A DNA stretch of 38,110 nt from Gulosibacter chungangensis (lineage in GTDB: Bacteria > Actinomycetota > Actinomycetes > Actinomycetales > Microbacteriaceae). Below, piece after piece: positions 1 to 6,027 of this stretch. A model generated the notes under the pieces. The model ran no database searches. It had not been told where the DNA came from and worked only from the letters and a program-made list of their open reading frames with translations. The DNA is taken from the NCBI RefSeq assembly GCF_008831155.1, contig NZ_WBKB01000013.1, forward strand, positions 1 through 38,110, given 5' to 3'. Numbering within the stretch: the first letter of the stretch is position 1; each line of letters starts with the position of its first letter. Made by a program: the position numbers and the translations under genes.

Positions 1-528
1 GATCGGATTGGGCATGGAGCACGAGCTCTACGGCTCTGGATTTCAACTCTTTCGAGTACTTCGCTGGCATGAGTAGGAATCTCCCTTTGATTTGGTTCCT
101 ACCCTCTATCAAACACGGGACATCACATGGCGCTGTTGTGAGACTTTGGCACAGCTAAAGGTGCCGGAGTAAGCCAATCCCTGTTTTAGGGCGCGCTGGT
201 GCGGAACAAAGAGGGTTTTGTACACACTTTCTGGCCTATAACCCACACCCTTATCTGGGTAGTGCCGAGTGCGGTGTCCTCCGTGGAGATTCCCCGGCGC
301 GCGTACACGGAAACTCATGGATACGTTGCCTCCCGTGGGTTGAACGGAGCGTTGCCGTCGTGCCTTTGGCGGCATCCGTTCGAGCTTGAGGGCAGTGCGT
401 TCTCCCTCGGCGGATGCCATCGGCTTCGTCGCCACCTACTTCCCGGCTCGCAGGAGGGGGACCGCTCTGCATCGAGACGCGCACTTCCTGCTCCGGGTAA
501 CGTCGGTGGCGCCTGCCAAGCTTGAGTC
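1..528. other. No clear gene; possible 3' tail of an upstream CDS
   Basis: An open frame runs from base 2 to a TAG at 74-76 (24 codons). It could be the end of a gene that starts before the window, but it is too short to identify. The rest has only overlapping ORFs on both strands with Arg/Pro/Ser-rich translations typical of antisense or non-coding high-GC DNA. I see no RNA gene and no convincing promoter. Confidence 0.4.
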
Positions 529-1332
529 ATGTCGGATACACCTGTTCCCTCCCTACTCACAGAGATCGAGCGTGACCTGCTCGATGGCATGCAGGTCGCG
601 GATGTCCTTCGGAAGCTCATCGTCCTGGGCGGCCGTGCCGGGTCGAGCGAGCTGCGGGATTGGGCGTCTCAGGAGCTACGCGGCTATGCCGACGTGCTGG
701 TTGATGACCTGCCCGACTACCGCAAGATCCCGGCGATCATCCAGCTCGATGCCATCGTGGGCGCGGGAGGGGTCGCACACCAGACGATTGCACCGCATGA
801 ACTTCCGGAGCAGGCACGCGAGCACATCAAGAACGAGGTGCCGTTCTTCCAGGGCATTGGCGAGATCCAAGCCATGATCGATGGCAGTGGCGAAGGTAAG
901 ACCGTGCGCATTTCGTTGCCAGGTGAGCGCGTGCTCGCGCAGTGGATGGATAAGGCGTCGGGCAACCCCTACCAGCGCATCAACGCGATCTACTGGAGCG
1001 TGAGCGCATCCGCGCTTGAAGGGCTCGTCGACCAGGTGCGCACTCGACTAGCGGAGCTGCTCGGAGAGCTGCGTGCGGTAACGCCGGCGAATGCTGATGC
1101 GCCGACGGCTTCCCAGGCTGCGAACGCCGTCAACATCGTGATCCACGGCAAGGGCAACCGAGTGAACGTTGCTCATGCTGATGGCGAGAGTGCATCTGCG
1201 TCGGTGGAGGCCGACCAGAGTCCTGATGGGCCGTTCTGGACGTTGGGCAAGCGGATTGGCGCGATCGTCGTGGGAGTGGCAACCATCGCGGCGACGGTCA
1301 TCGCCTGGTGGCAGTTCCAAGGCGGTGCGTAG
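529..1332 (+). CDS. AbiTii-domain protein with C-terminal membrane anchor
   Basis: A 267-residue protein. The N-terminal 190 residues resemble the AbiTii family (abortive-infection-associated): it opens with SLLTEIERDLLDG, followed by an ALRKL-like segment, GGRAGSSELRDWASQELRGY and a DLPDYR motif. Residues about 195-225 are a low-complexity, Ala/Val/Asn-rich linker. One hydrophobic helix at about 240-262 (IGAIVVGVATIAATVIAWW) is a likely C-terminal transmembrane anchor, leaving the AbiTii part in the cytoplasm. The ATG at 529 gives the full family N-terminus, although only a weak GAG lies in front of it. The family name links it to phage defence, but the molecular activity is not established, so a defence role here is inferred from the family and the island context. 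Confidence 0.8.
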   Translation: MSDTPVPSLLTEIERDLLDGMQVADVLRKLIVLGGRAGSSELRDWASQELRGYADVLVDDLPDYRKIPAIIQLDAIVGAGGVAHQTIAPHELPEQAREHIKNEVPFFQGIGEIQAMIDGSGEGKTVRISLPGERVLAQWMDKASGNPYQRINAIYWSVSASALEGLVDQVRTRLAELLGELRAVTPANADAPTASQAANAVNIVIHGKGNRVNVAHADGESASASVEADQSPDGPFWTLGKRIGAIVVGVATIAATVIAWWQFQGGA

Positions 1333-1342
1333 AGCCTTAGGG

Positions 1343-1744
1343 TCAGGGCTTGCCTGCCCGAAGTTCATCACGCTTTCGTCTGGCCTCCTTTGCTGCCTTC
1401 TTGGCCTTGGCGAGTTGGCGCTCTGCGCGGGCGAGTTGTTGGTCGCGTTCCTTCTGGGCTTCGCGCTTACGGGTCACTACGGTGACGATCTTCTCCGAGG
1501 AGACGCCGCCGCGCGTCATATCGCAGTCAGCGCAGTGCTGGGTTGAGAAGCTCGGTCCTGAGTTGCTGTGATGCACGGTCTGCTGCACGATGTGCCCGCA
1601 GGTGAGCGTGCGCTCCCAGACGTCGAGGTCTTCCTCGCGGATCTTCGAGTTCCTGAAGATCCGCGCGACGGCTTCGATCTGGGCGTCGGAGAACGGGATC
1701 GGCGGACAGCAGTAGCCGCAGTGGGTTGCCCGGGAGCCGGACAT
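1343..1744 (-). CDS. Small Cys-rich (zinc-ribbon-like) hypothetical protein with basic tail
   Basis: A 133-residue protein that I do not recognise. Visible features are a Cys cluster near the N-terminus (CGYCC), a TCGH motif around residue 49, and a CADC pair around residue 71, which together could bind zinc. The C-terminal third is a highly charged Lys/Arg/Glu/Ala helix, probably a coiled coil. It starts with ATG at 1744, only 3 bp after the stop of the gene at 1748-2053, so the two are almost certainly co-transcribed. It converges with the AbiTii gene. The function is unknown; nucleic-acid binding is possible given the basic tail but is not shown. Confidence 0.6.
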   Translation of the reverse strand: MSGSRATHCGYCCPPIPFSDAQIEAVARIFRNSKIREEDLDVWERTLTCGHIVQQTVHHSNSGPSFSTQHCADCDMTRGGVSSEKIVTVVTRKREAQKERDQQLARAERQLAKAKKAAKEARRKRDELRAGKP

Positions 1745-1747
1745 ACT

Positions 1748-2053
1748 TCAACGGTGCGAGCCGCAGTCGGGATGCATCTCCTTGAACCGCGCCTCGGCCG
1801 CGTCGTACCCCATGCGCTCTTCTGGTGAGAGGTGCATGGTGCCGGGCCAGCTCCCGAGGTTGTCGATCACGGGCAGGCTGCAGCCGTGACAGGGCTTGCC
1901 CGCTGCGGCTTCTTCCCGCGTGAGATACATCCCTTTCTCCACCCACTCCCTGCGGCGGGCTTCGTCCCGATGAGCCCGCGCCTCTTCCTGGAGTGCGTTC
2001 GTCATCTGTCGCTTGGCAGCTCGGACCACCTTCTGCTCATCGGTCAGCGGCAC
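1748..2053 (-). CDS. Small Cys/His-containing hypothetical protein
   Basis: A 101-residue protein starting with GTG at 2053, preceded by a clear GAGGAG ribosome binding site with 5 bases spacing. The first half is a charged helix (Arg, Glu and Ala rich). The second half has CHGC at about residues 55-58 and HPDCGSH at the end, which could form one zinc site. It is the first gene of a two-gene minus-strand operon with the Cys-rich protein at 1343-1744. I do not recognise the family. Similar small Cys-rich proteins are common in actinobacterial phages and integrated elements, which would suit the setting, but that is only an inference. Confidence 0.6.
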   Translation of the reverse strand: MPLTDEQKVVRAAKRQMTNALQEEARAHRDEARRREWVEKGMYLTREEAAAGKPCHGCSLPVIDNLGSWPGTMHLSPEERMGYDAAEARFKEMHPDCGSHR

Positions 2054-2099
2054 GGGGGCTCCTCGTCAGGATGTCGGAGGTGTGAGGGACAATCTCGGC

Positions 2100-2378
2100 A
2101 TGGCAGATCTCTATACCAAGAATGGCCGTCCGCTGAGGCGGGACGGTGACCGGCTGTTTGCGCGCTCGGGAACGTACGTTGGACGCATCCGCGGCGAGTA
2201 CGTCTTTGACCCGTCCGGTAGCTACGCCGGAACCATCGTGGGTGACCGGGTGGTCTACCGCTCTACGCACTCGACGCGGATCTCGAGCCCAAGTGTCTCT
2301 GCCAACCGGGTCGGAAGCGCCTCGGTGAACCGCGTGGCGTCTGCCATGTGGGGTGACGAGCCGCCGTTCCCCGACTGA
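2100..2378 (+). CDS. 4-fold beta-flower-like small protein
   Basis: A 92-residue protein starting at ATG 2100, with GAGGGA about 10 bases upstream. Its N-terminal 60 residues consist of a repeated short strand-turn pattern: LYTKNGRPL, LFARSGTYVGRI, YVFDPSGSYAGTIVGDRVVYRS. This alternation of Y/F-x-x-x-G-x-x-V-G resembles the small 4-fold beta-flower domain. The Ser/Val/Asn-rich tail looks disordered. Its function is unknown. It lies between the Cys-rich pair and the nuclease-like gene and may be read with the latter (37 bp gap). The repeat pattern is seen directly; the fold name is from memory of the family. Confidence 0.6.
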   Translation: MADLYTKNGRPLRRDGDRLFARSGTYVGRIRGEYVFDPSGSYAGTIVGDRVVYRSTHSTRISSPSVSANRVGSASVNRVASAMWGDEPPFPD

Positions 2379-2415
2379 CGTCGGCGCTGTCTGTGCCGCT
2401 CGGTAGGCTCGAATC

Positions 2416-2997
2416 GTGGTGGATACGAAGCAGACAAAGACCATCGGGGAGCATCACGTTGCGGCGGAGTTGGCGCGACGTGGCTGGGCGCCAGCGTTGA
2501 CACGCGATGGTCTGGAGCGGACGGACATCCTCGCAGTGCTGACGGAGCCGGAGAACCGGCGCCTGGTGGAGATCCAGGTGAAGACGGCGCGAGGCGGGAG
2601 ATGGGATTCGATCAGCTGGCCGCTGGGCCCGAAGTCGCAGAGTCCGAGCCAGCACGAGCGTGAGTACTTCGTCATGGTGGCCGTGCCACACGACCTCACG
2701 CGGGCACCGCGGAACTTCGTCGTGCCCCGTTCGCACGTTGCAGCTGCAGCGTGGATCGAGCACATGAACTGGCTCACCGAACCCGGCATCGAGCCAGGCA
2801 AACGCAACGCGCCCGTTGAGCGCTCACGCGTCTCGCTGCCGACGTTCGTGCGCTACGAGGATCGGTGGGATCTGCTGCTGGTCGACGAGGCAGAGGCACC
2901 GGTGCTGCTGCCGGGGAAGTACCGCGAGTTCGCCCAGGAGACACGGGTCGGGCTGCCCAAGGGACATGCCTGGCGGACGATGCTGCCTGAGTGGTGA
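2416..2997 (+). CDS. PD-(D/E)XK-like nuclease-fold protein (DUF4365-like)
   Basis: A 193-residue protein that begins with GTG at 2416 (a second GTG follows at 2419). The N-terminus has the pattern of a restriction-endonuclease-like fold: IGEHHVAAELARRGW (helix), then TDILAV with the Asp, then the strand LVEIQVKTARG, which gives an E-x-Q/K core. Conserved WPLG and a YFVMVAVP strand follow, as in small housekeeping or element-borne DUF4365/nuclease-like proteins. The C-terminal half (DRWDLLLVDEAEAPVLLP) is not recognised. No cognate methyltransferase lies beside it, so it is not an ordinary type II enzyme. The next gene starts 4 bp after its stop, suggesting coupling. A catalytic role is inferred from the D...ExQ/VK pattern only. 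Confidence 0.6.
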   Translation: MVDTKQTKTIGEHHVAAELARRGWAPALTRDGLERTDILAVLTEPENRRLVEIQVKTARGGRWDSISWPLGPKSQSPSQHEREYFVMVAVPHDLTRAPRNFVVPRSHVAAAAWIEHMNWLTEPGIEPGKRNAPVERSRVSLPTFVRYEDRWDLLLVDEAEAPVLLPGKYREFAQETRVGLPKGHAWRTMLPEW

Positions 2998-3001
2998 TGA
3001 C

Positions 3002-3814
3002 GTGACGGCAGATAGCCGGCGACCAGCGCGCAGCACGATCCGGCTCAATGCGGCCCAGATGTCGGTGCTGGAATGGATTCAGGCGGGCTGTCCGGGCGGG
3101 ATCTATCCCGACGGCTCCTACACGCACCGGATCACCGCACGGGCACTGGCGAGCCGAGGGCTCGTGCGTATCAGCGGACACAGCGCATCGTGGCGAGCAG
3201 AGCTGACGGAGCGCGGCCGCGTCTGGCCGGAGGCAACCGAGGAAGACGAAAGTCCCGTGACGCCGACGCTGAATACAAGACCGCCGATCACCGTCATGGT
3301 CGACGATGAGCATGTCGGTGCGACCGTCCGGGCGATGCGCCGTGTCCAGAAGAAGAAAACCGGAGCGACGGGGACACCGTCCAAGAAGCCCCGCACCTGG
3401 CAGGTGCAGAAGCAGGAGACGTACATGAGATACAAAGTGGTCGTCACGCGCGTCCAGGTCGCTGAGCGATGGGTGCGGGCAACGGACGAGGAAGACGCCG
3501 CGAAGAAGGTGCAGGAGGAATTCTCCCGACCATACGGCTACTTTGGGTCATGGAAGGATGTTGCATCGGAGGTGGAGGTCGTCGAAGCCGAGCAGAAGAC
3601 AGTCATCCAACCGAACCTGCTCTCCGAGTCGGGACCGATGTTGCTGTCGCTCAAGAACGCAGGCAAAGCACTCGGGATTCCGTACTCCGCCGTCTACGAA
3701 CTGACCAACCGTGGAGACATCGAGCACACCAGAATCGGGTCACGGAAGTACATCTCGCGTGAATCGCTGATGGCGTTCATCAAGGAGAACACGCACCGCG
3801 GCTACTCGGGCTGA
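3002..3814 (+). CDS. Excisionase-type helix-turn-helix protein
   Basis: A 270-residue protein. The open frame extends upstream to 2816, but that part is antisense-like Arg/Cys-rich sequence inside the previous gene, so I start it at GTG 3002, 4 bp after the previous stop. The N-terminal 70 residues (QMSVLEWIQAGCPGGIYPDG, HRITARALASRGLVRISG, ELTERG) look like a winged-helix module. The middle is basic and charged. The C-terminal 60 residues (LSLKNAGKALGIPYSAVYEL, TNRGDIEHTRIGSRKYISRE) are a clear MerR/Xis-type DNA-binding domain like those of excisionases. It may regulate or excise a mobile element, or control the neighbouring genes; no integrase is seen in this window. Confidence 0.65.
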   Translation: MTADSRRPARSTIRLNAAQMSVLEWIQAGCPGGIYPDGSYTHRITARALASRGLVRISGHSASWRAELTERGRVWPEATEEDESPVTPTLNTRPPITVMVDDEHVGATVRAMRRVQKKKTGATGTPSKKPRTWQVQKQETYMRYKVVVTRVQVAERWVRATDEEDAAKKVQEEFSRPYGYFGSWKDVASEVEVVEAEQKTVIQPNLLSESGPMLLSLKNAGKALGIPYSAVYELTNRGDIEHTRIGSRKYISRESLMAFIKENTHRGYSG

Positions 3815-3958
3815 GGGGCCTCGTGTCCGCGACCAGGTCTTGTCTGTCATGTCTGCGACTGGCTGATCACTGAAGGCGCGGCAGCACCACCGCCTAGAAT
3901 AGGCCGTACTGAGATGCGCGTCGCCAGGGCGTGGGACTCACGGCGGCGGGGAGACAAC

Positions 3959-5266
3959 ATGGCAGACGAGAACGCGCTCGTGCCGGTGTGGACGCTGGCC
4001 ACTGAGGCTGTGGCGGTGCCCGATCTCGTGGGTGATGCGGACATGACTCCCGAACGGCTTGCCGACTTGCGTACTGCGCTCGCGACGTTCGCGCAGGCGC
4101 CCATTGCGACGTTGGAGATGCACCCGATCGAGCGGCGCCGTGACCCGGCTGGAGGCATTGCACTGCATGCGAGCAGCCCCCTTGCCCAGCAGCTCTCGCA
4201 GCTCGTGACTCAGACCGCGCGATCTGCACCGACCAAGGTCGATATGGCGGCTACCGGTGAAGTGCTCTACCGCATGGTGGTGCCCGCGAAGGTCGCCTCC
4301 CAGGTAAGCAAGGGTCTCGTGAAGCCGATGGCGTCCAAGGCTGTATTGGGCGGTGTCTACAGTGCGCTCCGCGACTCGACAGGGATTGTCTCCAAGGCGA
4401 CATTTGTCCCTATATCTGGTGCGGGCGCGACCACCGGCGCTGCGGCAACTGCGGGAGTCGGCCTCGCTGGAGCCGGGGCGTTGACGGTCGCAGCGCCGCT
4501 CGTCCTAATGGCTGTCGCGGTCGGTGCGAGCGCCTACGCCGACCACCAGCGGCAGAAAGCTATCGAGCGGATCACTGACCTGCTCGAGCAACTGCACGAC
4601 GACAAGCTAGAGCAGGAACGCAACCGCCTCGACGGCTGCAGGGACGCTATCGACAAGGCCACCTCGGTGCTGCTCGATCAGGGCAAGATCGGGCAGTCGC
4701 TGGGACTGGACTCCGCGTCACACGAGATCAGCACCGCGATCGCCGCTGTCCGCACCAGGCTCAAGAAGTGGCAGGACGCGCTCGACGAACTCCCCGAGGG
4801 GCCCGTGGAGCTGACTGCTCTGACGGAGGCGTTCCCTGGCATCACGGATGAGAACGGTGCCTTCAGCGCGCACCTCGAGACCGCAAGGTTGGCTGTCGCT
4901 CTGAAGCGTCGTGTCTTGGTGCTGCAGGCCGTCGAGCATGCGCAACTCGACGGCACCGGCAACCCCTTCAAGTCGTTCCTGAGCGACCTGCGCAGTGACG
5001 AACAGCGACTGAACGACCTCGAATCGAGCATCAACGGTGTGCTGTTGCGTCTGTCCTCGCTTGAGCTCAAGCGTCCGAGCGGTCTGCTGAAGAAGGTGCA
5101 CTACGCGCCGTCTGACGTCGACAAGCTGCTTACCGCCGCCTACCGGCTAAAGGGCCTCAGCAGTGGGCTTGACGCCGTTGGAAGCCACGCTGACGTGGTG
5201 ATTGAGATCGAGCGGGGCCGTGACGGCTCTGTCGTGGTGTTTCCGGCAGAAGCGATCGAAGCGTGA
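3959..5266 (+). CDS. 435-residue protein with Gly/Ala-rich hydrophobic segment and coiled coils
   Basis: It starts at ATG 3959 with GGGGAGA upstream; the frame is open 15 codons further but those have no ribosome binding site. A TAGAAT at 3895-3900 may be a -10 element. Residues 1-140 have no recognised domain. Residues about 150-195 are a long Gly/Ala/Val hydrophobic stretch (GAGATTGAAATAGVGLAGAG followed by LTVAAPLVLMAVAVGASAYA) that could be a membrane hairpin. The remainder is helical and charged, probably coiled coil, ending in a short beta segment (VVIEIERGRDGSVVVF). I do not recognise the family. A glycine-zipper-like hydrophobic patch between soluble domains recalls membrane-perturbing effectors, but a function should not be assumed. 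Confidence 0.7.
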   Translation: MADENALVPVWTLATEAVAVPDLVGDADMTPERLADLRTALATFAQAPIATLEMHPIERRRDPAGGIALHASSPLAQQLSQLVTQTARSAPTKVDMAATGEVLYRMVVPAKVASQVSKGLVKPMASKAVLGGVYSALRDSTGIVSKATFVPISGAGATTGAAATAGVGLAGAGALTVAAPLVLMAVAVGASAYADHQRQKAIERITDLLEQLHDDKLEQERNRLDGCRDAIDKATSVLLDQGKIGQSLGLDSASHEISTAIAAVRTRLKKWQDALDELPEGPVELTALTEAFPGITDENGAFSAHLETARLAVALKRRVLVLQAVEHAQLDGTGNPFKSFLSDLRSDEQRLNDLESSINGVLLRLSSLELKRPSGLLKKVHYAPSDVDKLLTAAYRLKGLSSGLDAVGSHADVVIEIERGRDGSVVVFPAEAIEA

Positions 5267-5321
5267 GTTGACCTGATCCACCGGACATCCCCTCGGGCAC
5301 AGGCTCCGTCGCGGGTGCGGC

Positions 5322-5558
5322 CTACTTCTTGGCGGGCTCTGCGAGGGTCTGGTTGCTGACGATGTAGACGTTGCGGCTCCAGTGACAGTCGGCGATGAGG
5401 GCGGAGCCGTCGAACCATTCGCGGTCGCCTTCTGCGAGGTAGACGCCCGCACAGGTGCCGGTGCTGATCGGGTAGCCGCCGTGGCGCTCTTTGTAGGTCT
5501 TGAGGGCTGCGGCGAGCAGGAACCAACCGACGGGTGAGAGATCCGGGACCAGACGCAC
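5322..5558 (-). CDS. Small hypothetical protein
   Basis: A 78-residue reading frame beginning with GTG at 5558, with a distant GGAG about 10 bases upstream. The translation is protein-like: GWFLLAAALKTYKERHGGYP followed by an EWFDGSALIADCHWSRNVYI segment. It is convergent with the 435-residue gene and has a separate upstream palindrome (CACCCTC at 5578-5584 and GAGGGTG at 5594-5600). The family is not recognised. It is short and the start is not firm, so it could be a fragment. Confidence 0.45.
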   Translation of the reverse strand: MRLVPDLSPVGWFLLAAALKTYKERHGGYPISTGTCAGVYLAEGDREWFDGSALIADCHWSRNVYIVSNQTLAEPAKK

Positions 5559-6027
5559 TACGCGACGGCTCCAGAATCACCCTCTCGAACGACGAGGGTG
5601 TAGGAAGAGTCTGAGATGGTGTGATGGAAAGCCAGACGCATTACTGCTCTGGGATATAACACGAATCGATTACTGAGACAATGCCGAAATGGCTTCTCAC
5701 CAGGCTATTCTTGGACAGATAGCGATATTCCTATTCCCGCAAATTGCGGATTATGAGAGAATAGAAGGTAGATCGCAGCGTCCCGGTCGAGCCGTCCGGC
5801 TCCCGCCTGCGACCACCCTCGCGCTGTCTCGCAAGCGCGTCGCCTGGGCGGTGTCCGAGGTCGCCGGTACCCTAGAGGCAGCCATGAACAGAACTTAATC
5901 GCGCCGTCGGCGCAAAGGAGCGCCAGCACCCGATGAGACGAAGAGCGGCACGATCACCCCGCCGCGACGGCCGCCAGGCCGCCGCGGCTTTCTTGCGCTT
6001 GCGTTGCTCTGCTCGGAGGAGGTGCCG
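5559..6027. other. Gene-poor region upstream of the seven-gene defence operon
   Basis: About 470 bases without a convincing gene; an ORF at 5689-5898 has no ribosome binding site and an unlikely translation. The part 5600-5770 is clearly more AT-rich than its surroundings and probably holds the operon promoter, although I cannot fix a -35/-10 pair. It contains a perfect 13-base palindrome, CCGCAAATTGCGG at 5737-5749. Near 5884 there is a five-codon ORF (ATGAACAGAACTTAA), followed by the small palindrome GCGCCGTCGGCGC. The first gene of the operon has a strong ribosome binding site at the end of this region. Confidence 0.45.

Noticed and set aside
199-525. 108-residue plus-strand ORF before the AbiTii gene
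   Set aside because: No ribosome binding site, unlikely composition and overlapping ORFs in several frames.
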